Below are positions 51,313 to 59,742 of a DNA stretch of 64,000 nucleotides, one piece after another. The notes below the pieces were generated by a model. That model was not told where the DNA came from and ran no database searches. It worked only from the letters and a program-made list of their open reading frames with translations. Position 1 is the stretch's first letter; every line of letters starts with the position of its first letter. This DNA comes from Bordetella parapertussis (lineage in GTDB: Bacteria > Pseudomonadota > Gammaproteobacteria > Burkholderiales > JACQAP01), in the NCBI GenBank assembly GCA_945900965.1, contig CAMDKM010000007.1:48813-112812 (forward strand), in the 5' to 3' direction. The translations under genes and the position numbers were made by a program.

Positions 51313-52485
51313 TCAGGCACGCTTACGAATCAGCCAGCGCACACTCCATCCACCCAGCACACACAGCAACACCAGGAAAGCGCCGCCGCCGGCCATGCTC
51401 ACCACATCCAGGTGCGCCAGAAGATTGGATCCGCCGTCCATGCGTCGGTAGATCTCGGCATATGGCGTCAGGGAAAATCCCACGTATAGCGTCGCTGCGT
51501 CATGCGGGTCGCGTATCAGCGGGCCCGCTTCGAGATGAACCGGCAGATTGCCTTCCATCTGCATCCAGGTGGTTCCGCCGTCGCCGCTGCGCAAGAGCCC
51601 GCGATGCGTCGCCAACAGAATGACTTGGCCCGCCTGCGCAACCGCCATCCCGCGCACCGTGGTATCGCGTTGTGCAAGAGGCTTGCCGAGTGGATTCCAG
51701 CTTGCGCCAAGATCGTCGCTGGCATATACCTGACCATCCGCCACCAACCATAGTTTCTCATCGCTGATCAGGATTTCAATTCGGCTGCCCGGCGCGCCAC
51801 GCAATTGCCAGCTTCGGCCCTGGTTGAGGCTGATCCAGACTTGATCCTGCACCACCGCCAGAACCGTGTCGGCCGCTTGCGCCACCTTGACCAGGCAATG
51901 AACGGGTGCATCCGGAAGTCCGTCGGATAGCCGCTGCCAAAGACGGCCCGCATCCTCGCTCACAAATACCCCGCCATCTGTGCCCAGGTAGATTCGCTTT
52001 TCGTCGCAGACCAGCGCACGAACCGGCAGCGCACCGGCCGGTGCCTGCACATTTGTCCAAAGCTTGTCGGGCTCCGAAAAATAAATGCCGCCCGAGGTTG
52101 CCGCCACGGCGCCCCCTTTGTGCATGCACACGGCGTTCACGGCATTGACGAATTGCGGTCCGGGTTCCTGTGCCCAGTCCCGGCCACCATTGACGGAACG
52201 CAACAGGCGAGTGTCCGTGCCGTAAAGCAGACGGTTCGGATCCTGCGGATGCACCGCCACGGCGAGTGCGCCCCCCACGAATAACCCGGCATCCACCGGA
52301 AACCAGGAATTCCCTTGGTCGCGCGAGCGAAACAAACCGCCCCAGGCGCTGGGGTCGTGCGCCGTTGCGGGTGGCGCCAGAACCAGCAGCAGTACTGCCG
52401 CAAGCAGGCTCGACAGGCTGGGTCCAAAACAAGCGAGGAGCCGAATGTTCGGCTCCTCGCTTTTTACCGTATTACCGAAAATCAA
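51313..52485 (-). CDS. BNR-repeat beta-propeller protein with C-terminal membrane anchor
   Basis: 390 residues if the TTG at 52485 is used. A signal-like hydrophobic stretch ends near PPATA-HDPS, then BNR/sialidase-type repeats (GGLFRSRDQGNSWF, RLLRSVNGGRDWAQ, GVFVSEDAGRLWQRL, VWISLNQGRSWQLRG, LLRSGDGGTTWMQM) and a final membrane helix (GGAFLVLLCVLGGW) with basic tail RWLIRKRA. The first residues are encoded by a perfect 13-bp hairpin (52433-52460), so the true start is unclear. Probably an outward-facing sensor or binding protein; no enzyme activity visible. Confidence 0.8.
   Translation of the reverse strand: MIFGNTVKSEEPNIRLLACFGPSLSSLLAAVLLLVLAPPATAHDPSAWGGLFRSRDQGNSWFPVDAGLFVGGALAVAVHPQDPNRLLYGTDTRLLRSVNGGRDWAQEPGPQFVNAVNAVCMHKGGAVAATSGGIYFSEPDKLWTNVQAPAGALPVRALVCDEKRIYLGTDGGVFVSEDAGRLWQRLSDGLPDAPVHCLVKVAQAADTVLAVVQDQVWISLNQGRSWQLRGAPGSRIEILISDEKLWLVADGQVYASDDLGASWNPLGKPLAQRDTTVRGMAVAQAGQVILLATHRGLLRSGDGGTTWMQMEGNLPVHLEAGPLIRDPHDAATLYVGFSLTPYAEIYRRMDGGSNLLAHLDVVSMAGGGAFLVLLCVLGGWSVRWLIRKRA
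52433..52460. terminator. Perfect 13-bp hairpin, possible terminator/attenuator
   Basis: GCGAGGAGCCGAA and TTCGGCTCCTCGC form a 13-bp perfect stem with a 2-base loop, with TTTTT after it on the plus strand and TTGTTTT after it on the minus strand. It lies between the stop of the MBL gene and the first hydrophobic residues of the BNR gene. Confidence 0.7.
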
Positions 52486-52488
52486 AGA

Positions 52489-53478
52489 TTACTTCTTGCG
52501 TGACTTCTCTCCCGGTGCCAAGGTCAACTCCGCCAGTCTGCCACCATTCATGCCCACCCAGGCATTCTTGGTCAGCGGATAACCGTCGGAATAGGACTTC
52601 GGCTCATGCGCGGCGACACAATTCTGGTAACCTCCGGTGACCTTGTAGCATTTTTCGTAGGCCAGAAATTGTTGAACCGAATCGGTTTGCTGGATGTTCG
52701 CGACTTCCCAGTCGCGTATCGCTTCCCAGGACGAATAGGCATCGGAACCGAACATCAACTTGCCAATCGAGGTCGGCACTTCCAGCAATTGCGATCCTGC
52801 CGTGTGGGCGCGATGCGCGGCATGGATTTTCACTCCGGGGGCGATTTCCATATCGCCATCGACAATCACCGCCTTGCCGCGCAATACCTTGCCGTAGATG
52901 GAATCCAGGGTTTTCGGCGGATAGCCGCAAGCCGGCGTGCGATTGCACCCCCCCTTGTCTACGTTGGTGGCACGGATGCGCTCGTGGCCGGGATAGTTGA
53001 GCGCCCACTCGATGCCGCGCAATTCTTCCTTCTGTACATAGAGCACGGCATTGGGAAACTCATCCAGGGAGCCGGCGTGGTCCCAGTGGCCGTGGCCGAT
53101 GACGATCTTGTCCACGTCCTTGGCGTCGAAGCCAAGTTGCGCGATCTGCTGCGACAGCGGAGACCAGTGGGCGGTACCGGTCATCTTGTGATAGTCGGTT
53201 GCGTTCCAGCCGTTATCGTAGAGGATCAACTCGCTGCCGCATTTGATGACGCCGACATTGACCGGCAAATCGACGGTGTTGACGTTGTTCTTCGGATTGG
53301 TGCTGCCTTAGACAAACGAACGGTCGGGATGAAACATGCCGAAAGGAACGTTCATGAAACGGCTGTTCTCGACCAGCCATGCCGAACATACGTCCGCCGC
53401 ATGTGCGACGGGTACCGCAAGGCCCGCCGATGCGGCAAGGCCTACTGCCAGCATTGCCTGTTTAAGACTCTTGCTCAT
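52489..53478 (-). pseudogene. MBL-fold hydrolase with an in-frame stop codon
   Basis: From ATG 53478 (GGAGGAG upstream) the frame encodes a signal peptide (MSKSLKQAMLAVGLAASAGL, cut near AHA-ADVC), then NSRFMNVPFGMFHPDRSFV and a TAA at 53308-53310 (codon 57). After it the same frame continues without any shift: GSTNPKNNVNTVDLPVNVG and a full MBL domain with GHGHWDHAG, HRAHTAGS and FGSDAYS, about 329 codons in all. A single nonsense change therefore breaks an otherwise intact secreted hydrolase. A sequencing error is the alternative. Family of quinoprotein-associated or lactonase-type MBL enzymes; substrate unknown. Confidence 0.8.
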
Positions 53479-53609
53479 TTTTGTCTCCTCCTCAAGTTAT
53501 ATGACACTGCCACGTTTTATCGCCACTACGAAACCAATTGCTCAACCAACAGTTACCGCCGTACCCGCACAATTTCCGCTTTAACCCGGGGGCGTATTCG
53601 CGCTGCACT

Positions 53610-54194
53610 TCAATTCGGCTTGTATTCGCCCGGCCACAGCGCTTCCCCGACCTTCAGGATCAATGTCGCCGCCCGGGTCGACATGTCATGAGCCGCGACC
53701 ATCTCCTGTCCGCCCCTCGCGCCCGTGGCCGCCAGCATCTTGCGGGCCGCGCCGCCGTATAACCTGATCGCCTCGACATAGTCTGCATGTATGTCCGTCA
53801 GGGACCCCGGCACTTGCAGCCTCGTCGTTTGCGCTAACGATACCTCAAATACCCGCGGCAAAGGCCCCAGTCTCTTCCGGAATTCGCCCTGCTTGATGTC
53901 CCCGACCTTGTAGGCCAATCCGGCAAATGTCATCTTGACCGCATTTTGCTTCACTTCGGCATGAATCGGCCATAACGAGTACGCATAAGTTTCTTCGGCG
54001 GCTGTGCGTGCCGGGCGCGGCGGCGCCTCGAAAACCGGATTCTGCGCCGCGGTTTCGGGCTGTGTCGCGCCCATCTCCCGATAAGCGGCGGTGGCAATCA
54101 GCCCGGCCAAACCGGCAAACAACAATCCCGTGGCCACCACCTTGAGCCCGGACCGCCGAACCGACGTTTGCGCTATGCCTGCTGGGCTCTGCAT
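53610..54194 (-). CDS. Membrane-anchored protein of unknown function
   Basis: 194 residues. A single N-terminal helix (LKVVATGLLFAGLAGLIATA) leaves the rest outside. The external domain has YAYSLWPIHAEVKQNAVK and ADYVEAIRLYGGAARKMLA, then a helix AAHDMSTRAATLILKVGEAL. No named family. It lies between the interrupted MBL gene and the second nickel/cobalt-type transporter on the same strand. Confidence 0.72.
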   Translation of the reverse strand: MQSPAGIAQTSVRRSGLKVVATGLLFAGLAGLIATAAYREMGATQPETAAQNPVFEAPPRPARTAAEETYAYSLWPIHAEVKQNAVKMTFAGLAYKVGDIKQGEFRKRLGPLPRVFEVSLAQTTRLQVPGSLTDIHADYVEAIRLYGGAARKMLAATGARGGQEMVAAHDMSTRAATLILKVGEALWPGEYKPN

Positions 54195-54246
54195 TGGAAA
54201 AGCCTAAGCGCCGGAGGGCGATCCGTCAATGCTGCGCCGCAGCTTG

Positions 54247-55029
54247 TCAATTCGTTCGTTCCAGCAACAGCCCATCGACATAGCCAATGTAATACATCAG
54301 AAACAGCCCGAACCCCAGACACAAAAGACCGGAGGCCACCCGAAGGTAGGCGTTGAAATAAGGAAAACGGTCCATCGAATAGGCAACCGGCGCGGCGATG
54401 GCCAAAGTCACCAGCATCATGCCAGTAATCGTGCCAATACCGAACAGGAGCAGGTAAACCATCCCCCAGAACGGATCGGCGATCGCGGCCAGAACCAGCA
54501 GTGCAACCGCCGCCGATCCCGCCAGTCCATGCACGACCCCCACCAGGAGCGGGCGCAGAAGCTGGTAAATCCCGATGCTGCCTAGCTTGGCGTCGAGCCA
54601 GGCCTGCGGCGTCTGGTTTTCCGCATGCCCATGGTCGGATTCACCATGCCCATGCGAATGGCTATGAGCATAATCGCCATGGGCATGGGTATGCAGATGC
54701 CCGTGCGTCAGGGGACCTGGCCGGATATGATCCCTTATCCAGAGGTTAAGCCCGGTCAGACTGAAAAAGCCTAGCATCACCAGCATGACCCCGACCGCAA
54801 ATTCCATGGCGAGCCCGAGCCGCGGCGGAATAACCACGGTAAACAGGATCATCGCCCCGCCCACTATGGCGACAGTCAAGGTATGTCCGAAGCCCCAAAT
54901 CGCGCCAATAATTGCCGCGCCGCGAACCGAGCGCTCGCGACTTACAATGGTGGAAATGGCAATGACGTGATCGGCATCGGTCGCGTGCCGCATGCCCAGG
55001 AAAAAGCCCACCGCCAGAAGAGATAACAT
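54247..55029 (-). CDS. NiCoT/UreH-like nickel/cobalt transporter
   Basis: 260 residues from ATG 55029 (in-frame TTG at 55038). The signature GMRHATDADHVIAISTIV, with the HX4DH motif of nickel/cobalt permeases, is in the first helices. A histidine-rich loop (HGHLHTHAHGDYAHSHSHGH) follows, then three or four more helices. Nickel or cobalt movement across the inner membrane is the family role. Two Ni/Co-type transporters within 6 kb suggest metal handling in this region. Confidence 0.88.
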   Translation of the reverse strand: MLSLLAVGFFLGMRHATDADHVIAISTIVSRERSVRGAAIIGAIWGFGHTLTVAIVGGAMILFTVVIPPRLGLAMEFAVGVMLVMLGFFSLTGLNLWIRDHIRPGPLTHGHLHTHAHGDYAHSHSHGHGESDHGHAENQTPQAWLDAKLGSIGIYQLLRPLLVGVVHGLAGSAAVALLVLAAIADPFWGMVYLLLFGIGTITGMMLVTLAIAAPVAYSMDRFPYFNAYLRVASGLLCLGFGLFLMYYIGYVDGLLLERTN

Positions 55030-55245
55030 GCTGCCCAAGATTACGAGACCTCGAGTGAATGATTTTTATGCTCGGGGTCGCGAAACTACTCTCGGGCAGG
55101 CCGCCACGTCAAGGCGCATCATTATTTTCAGTAGCCCAGATTGCGATATTAACTCAGCTCCGATTGAGTAAAATGCCGCGGTGCAGTGGGCTCAGGGATG
55201 GGTTACCCGGCCAAGCTCAACATTTCCGTTTCCAGAGAGGAAATT

Positions 55246-57051
55246 ATGACCACCAGAGTATTTTCGTCCGTAGCTCTCGCGTCGACGGCAGCATTGCTGT
55301 TTCAGACCGGCGCAATCGCACAGCCCGAGGCGGGCGATCTGACCCCGATTGCCGGGGAAGATTGGAATGCGCAGCGCGCGGCGCACCTCCTGGAACGCGC
55401 CGGGTTTGGTGGGACTCCTGAGGAAATCGCCCGTTTGTCAGCCATGACGCCACTGGCAGCGGTCCGCCATTTGGTGCGATATCGGAATATTGCCGAGGAG
55501 CTACCGTCTTTCGACGAATCCGGCGCCCATGACCCGGGGCTGGAACCCTTCGCGCCCTCGCGTCCGGCCGCCACCGATCTGGCGAAAAAAACCGGCGAGT
55601 CGCTCGGGGTCAAGGTCAAGCCAAACGGCAACCGCCGGCTGCAACCGGTGGCCGACCGCTTTTTCTACTGGCTGCGAGCCAGCCGGCTCGAAACCCACAG
55701 ACTGGGCTACTGGTGGGCCAACAGGATGCTCAACTCGCGCCGCCCGCTGGAAGAAAAAATGGCCTTGTTCTGGCACGGCCACTTTGCCACCACCGAAGAA
55801 AAAGTCCGCGACTACCGCAAGATGTATTTGCAGAACCAGTTGTTCCGGCGGGCCGGCACGGGCAACTTCCGCACGTTGTTGATCGGCGTGGCCCAGGACC
55901 CGGCAATGCTCGCCTTCCTGGATGCCGCGGTCAACGTAAAAGGCTCGCCAAACGAAAATTTCGCCCGCGAGATCATGGAACTCTTCACCATGGGAGTGGG
56001 CAACTACAGCGAGACCGACATCCGCGAGGCCGCCCGCGCGTTCACCGGCTGGAACTATGTGGACTTGAAATTTGTCGTCTCTCCGGAAAAACACGACGCC
56101 ACGACTAAAACGGTGCTTGGCAAGCGCGGCAACTTCGATGGTGTTCAAATTATCGACGTCATTCTTTCGCAGCCGGTCACCGCCGAATACATCGCCGGCA
56201 AAATTTATCGCTATTTGGTGCGCCAGGATTTGCCCGATGATCTCCGGGTCCAATTGGGCCGGCGGCTGCGGCAGGACAACTACGAAATCGCTCCACTATT
56301 GGAAACCATTTTCCTGTCGCAGGATTTTTACAGCGCGGCGGCCGTTGGAACACGCATCAAACCCCCCGTGGAACTGGTGGTATCCACCTATCGAAAAATG
56401 GGCTTGAAGGAAATTCCGGGCGTGCCGGATTTCAACGATGTCACTGAATCGCTCGGCCAAAAATTATTCTTCCCGCCCACCGTTGCCGGCTGGGCGCACG
56501 GCAAGAGCTGGATCACGCCAGGCCTGTTGCTGACGCGCAGCAATTTCGCCTATGACGTGGTATTCCCGGACATTAATTTTCTGCCTTCCGATCGCTATCC
56601 CGGCTCCGATTATCAGATCGCCACGGTCAGCGAAAAACTGGCGTTGGGCTTCGACATCAGCTCGGCCACCAAACCGGATTCCAAGGACATGACATCCATG
56701 TCGATGCAAATGGCCGACCGCGACGAGGATTTTAACACCCGGCTCGCGAGTTTCCGTGGCTGGCAACTGGCGCTGCAAAAAGTCAAACCGATTGCACGCA
56801 CTACCCCGCAATTGAACTTGTCGGCCATGGTTCTCAAAGCCGGCTGCAAAACATCCGGGGAAGTCGCCGATTATCTGATCGGCCGCTTTATATCGGTGCC
56901 GGTGGACGACATCACGCGCCAGCGGATCGCGAAATTCCTGGAAGCGGAACTGGGCACCGACGATATCACGCGCGCGGCCAGCTACCTCGAAGAACCGTTG
57001 CGAACCACGCTTCATCTCATATTGTCACTGCCCGACTATCAATTGGGATAA
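55246..57051 (+). CDS. DUF1800 protein
   Basis: 601 residues from ATG 55246 with GAGAGG upstream. Signal peptide ending near GAIA-QPEA. DUF1800 features: AQRAAHLLERAGFGGTPEEI, WWANRMLNSRRPLEEKMALF, WHGHFATTEEKV, and NENFAREIMELFTMGVGNY. DUF1800 proteins are secreted, usually in a pair with a DUF1501 protein, as here. The biochemical role is not established. Confidence 0.92.
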   Translation: MTTRVFSSVALASTAALLFQTGAIAQPEAGDLTPIAGEDWNAQRAAHLLERAGFGGTPEEIARLSAMTPLAAVRHLVRYRNIAEELPSFDESGAHDPGLEPFAPSRPAATDLAKKTGESLGVKVKPNGNRRLQPVADRFFYWLRASRLETHRLGYWWANRMLNSRRPLEEKMALFWHGHFATTEEKVRDYRKMYLQNQLFRRAGTGNFRTLLIGVAQDPAMLAFLDAAVNVKGSPNENFAREIMELFTMGVGNYSETDIREAARAFTGWNYVDLKFVVSPEKHDATTKTVLGKRGNFDGVQIIDVILSQPVTAEYIAGKIYRYLVRQDLPDDLRVQLGRRLRQDNYEIAPLLETIFLSQDFYSAAAVGTRIKPPVELVVSTYRKMGLKEIPGVPDFNDVTESLGQKLFFPPTVAGWAHGKSWITPGLLLTRSNFAYDVVFPDINFLPSDRYPGSDYQIATVSEKLALGFDISSATKPDSKDMTSMSMQMADRDEDFNTRLASFRGWQLALQKVKPIARTTPQLNLSAMVLKAGCKTSGEVADYLIGRFISVPVDDITRQRIAKFLEAELGTDDITRAASYLEEPLRTTLHLILSLPDYQLG

Positions 57052-57082
57052 CCCCCTGCCAACCGCCAAGAAGAGAGATGCA

Positions 57083-58306
57083 ATGAAATCGACTCATACC
57101 CCGATCAATTCATGGACGCGGCGCGCAGTATTGCGTGCCGGACTGGCAGGCGCCGGTGCGCTGGGTCTGCCTCTGATATTTTCCAAGGCAATCGCGGCCG
57201 ACGCGGCGGCGGCGAACCGGATACTGGTGATACTGGAATTATCCGGCGGCAACGATGGGCTCAACACCCTGGTTCCCTATTCCGACGACGCCTACTACCG
57301 GCACCGCCCGAACCTAGGCATCCGCCCGGAAAAGCTGCGCAAGATCGATGATCGCTTCGGCTTCAATCCTGGCATGGAGGGCTTCGAACGCCTCTACAAG
57401 GACGGTCGGATGGCGATCACCCACGGCTGCGGTTATGCACAGCCTTCCTTTTCGCATTTCACATCGATGGCCTACTGGCACACCGGCGCGCCGAACAGCG
57501 GCGAGGAATTGGGCTGGGTGGGCCGGCTGGCCGACGCGATCGACCCGCGTCTGACGCCGAATTTCATCGTCAACATCGATGAAACCCAATCGCTCGCAGT
57601 ACGCGCACGCGATCACGTGCCGGTTGTCTTCGACGAACCGGACAAATTCGGCCGCAAAGGCCTGCACCAAACACGGCCGCTGCTCGATCAGGCGCCCACG
57701 ACACAACACGCCGACAATGCCTCACGACAGTTCCTCAATGATGTCGCGCGCAGCGCCCGTGAAGCCTCGTTGCTGGTGCGCGACGCGTGGACCCGCTACA
57801 AAACACCGGTGGATTACGGCATTGTTCCGGTCGATCTGCCGAAAGTTGCCTCGTTGATTGCCGCCGGTCTACCCACCCGCCTCTACTACACGGCTTATCG
57901 TCACAACGCCTTCGATACCCACGTCCAGCAACCGGACTTGCACCAGCGGCTGCTGACCTATGTGTCTGACGCAGTATCTGGCTTCATGAAAGATCTCGAT
58001 CGCATCGGGCGGGCCGACGACGTGCTGCTGATGGTGTTTTCCGAGTTTGGCCGCCGTGTTCCGGAAAATACCAACCTTGGCACCGACCACGGGACCGCCA
58101 ATCACATGTACCTCATTGGAAAACCTGTCCGGGGTGGACACTATGGCAAGCCCTCCAGTCTGGTTGACCTTGATGAGGGAGACAACTTGATCCATACCAC
58201 CGATTTCCGCCGAGTCTATGCCAGTGTCACAGAAGGCTGGCTGGGTTATCGCGACACCGGCAAATTATTCGCGGGCCGCTACGAGACCTTCCCTTACTTC
58301 ACCTGA
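57083..58306 (+). CDS. DUF1501 protein with Tat signal
   Basis: 407 residues. The N terminus WTRRAVLRAGLAGAGALGL is a twin-arginine signal peptide, cut near AIA-ADAA. The DUF1501 domain has LELSGGNDGLNTLVPYSDD, FSHFTSMAYWHTG and MVFSEFGRRVPENTNLGTDH, an alkaline-phosphatase-like (sulfatase-type) fold. It is 31 bp after the DUF1800 gene; both are probably secreted together as a unit. Confidence 0.92.
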   Translation: MKSTHTPINSWTRRAVLRAGLAGAGALGLPLIFSKAIAADAAAANRILVILELSGGNDGLNTLVPYSDDAYYRHRPNLGIRPEKLRKIDDRFGFNPGMEGFERLYKDGRMAITHGCGYAQPSFSHFTSMAYWHTGAPNSGEELGWVGRLADAIDPRLTPNFIVNIDETQSLAVRARDHVPVVFDEPDKFGRKGLHQTRPLLDQAPTTQHADNASRQFLNDVARSAREASLLVRDAWTRYKTPVDYGIVPVDLPKVASLIAAGLPTRLYYTAYRHNAFDTHVQQPDLHQRLLTYVSDAVSGFMKDLDRIGRADDVLLMVFSEFGRRVPENTNLGTDHGTANHMYLIGKPVRGGHYGKPSSLVDLDEGDNLIHTTDFRRVYASVTEGWLGYRDTGKLFAGRYETFPYFT

Positions 58307-58397
58307 GTCGCTTCGCCTGAAGCGGCAAGCATTGCCCCCGCGGATCGGGCATCGGGTTTATAGTGAAGCACATGCTGCTGCATAACAGGACTACATC

Positions 58398-58781
58398 TTG
58401 AATATTCGTATTCAGAGCTATCAGGGCGTACGAGTGCTTTCCCCGGTCGGAAGGATCGACCATTTCAACAGTGAAGAGTTTCGCAGGCTGCTGTTCCCCC
58501 ATGTCGAACACTGCAAAGCCGACGGCGAGTGCCTCGTTATTGACCTCGAAGAGGTGGACTACATCAGCAGCGCGGGTTTGCGTTGTTTCATGATGGCGGA
58601 CAAACAGGCCAATGCCCAGGGCGGCCACATTGTGGTCGCCGCCATGCAGCCGGTGGTAAAGGAAATTTTCGAGATCAGCCGCTTTACGCTGGTGTTCGAA
58701 TCCTTCACTACCGTGCGCGAGGCCATCGCCGGTCTATCGCCCGCTGTGCTGGCCGAGTTCGACCGCAGGCAGGCACTCTGA
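58398..58781 (+). CDS. STAS-domain anti-sigma-factor antagonist
   Basis: 127 residues from a TTG start with AGGA seven bases upstream. STAS fold with the phosphorylation serine in LEEVDYISSAGLRCFMMAD. This is the RsbV/SpoIIAA-like antagonist that binds the anti-sigma kinase when unphosphorylated. One base separates its stop from the MBL hydrolase gene. It begins the partner-switching module of this window. Confidence 0.9.
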   Translation: MNIRIQSYQGVRVLSPVGRIDHFNSEEFRRLLFPHVEHCKADGECLVIDLEEVDYISSAGLRCFMMADKQANAQGGHIVVAAMQPVVKEIFEISRFTLVFESFTTVREAIAGLSPAVLAEFDRRQAL

Positions 58782-58782
58782 G

Positions 58783-59742
58783 ATGCGGGTGCGTTTCTGG
58801 GGTACGCGCGGATCCATCCCGGTCGCACTCACATCCACCGATATTCGTGCGAAGATCGAAAATGCGCTGAGACTGGCGCTGTCCAAGGGAGTCGACAGCG
58901 AAGAGAAGTTGCGTACATTTCTCGCCAACGATCTCGATTCTCTGTTGCCGCATACCTATGGCGGCCATTCCTCTTGCGTTCAAATCGAAACAGTCAATGA
59001 AGAGTTCTTGGTATGCGACGCCGGCACAGGCATCCGTGCCTTGGGCACCAGCATTCTTTCGCGAACACCCACTGGCGCGGCGCCGACTGTCCATCTGTTG
59101 ATGTCGCATGTCCACTGGGACCACTTAATGGGTTTCCCGTTCTTCGCGCCGGCCTACCTAAAGGGCGCCCGTGTACGAATCTACGGTTGTCATGACAATC
59201 TGGAACAGGCATTCAGACTCCAGCAGTCAGCGCCGTGCTTTCCGGTGGAATTTTCCCGGCTCGCCGCCGACGTCGAATTTGTCAAACTGCGGCAGGGCGA
59301 GTCCTCGCGAATCGCGGGCTTTGACGTGACCCCAAAACTGCAACTCCACACTGGGGACTCCTATGGCTACCGTCTGGAACGCGAGGGCAAAGTGATCGTC
59401 TACTCGACGGACTCCGAACACAAACTCGAAGATCAGTCGGAAACCGAATCCTTTGTGCGTTTCTTCCAGAACGCCGATCTGGTGATATTTGATGCCATGT
59501 ACTCTTTTCTGGAAACGGTCAGCATGAAGGAAGACTGGGGGCATTCCAGCAACATGGTAGGTGTGGAACTGGCCCAGTTGGCCGAGGTAAAACATCTCTG
59601 CCTGTTTCATCACGAACCAGCCTTCGATGACGCGCGCATCCACGCCGTTCTCGGCGAAACCCTTCGCTTCGAGCAACTCACTCGCAGGGGCCAACCGCTG
59701 AAAATAACCTCCGCCTACGACGGCATGGAAATCGACGTGTGA
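58783..59742 (+). CDS. MBL-fold hydrolase linked to the partner switch
   Basis: 319 residues. WGTRGSIPVA at the start, GGHSSCVQIE and SHVHWDHLMGFPF with FDAMYS and SHHEPAFDD-like LFHHEPAFDD near the end: a complete di-metal site of the class often annotated as cyclic-nucleotide-phosphodiesterase-like or RNase-Z-like. It is embedded in an operon with STAS and SpoIIE genes; its stop overlaps the start of the CHASE2-SpoIIE gene as GTGA. Substrate unknown, perhaps a signal nucleotide. Confidence 0.85.
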   Translation: MRVRFWGTRGSIPVALTSTDIRAKIENALRLALSKGVDSEEKLRTFLANDLDSLLPHTYGGHSSCVQIETVNEEFLVCDAGTGIRALGTSILSRTPTGAAPTVHLLMSHVHWDHLMGFPFFAPAYLKGARVRIYGCHDNLEQAFRLQQSAPCFPVEFSRLAADVEFVKLRQGESSRIAGFDVTPKLQLHTGDSYGYRLEREGKVIVYSTDSEHKLEDQSETESFVRFFQNADLVIFDAMYSFLETVSMKEDWGHSSNMVGVELAQLAEVKHLCLFHHEPAFDDARIHAVLGETLRFEQLTRRGQPLKITSAYDGMEIDV

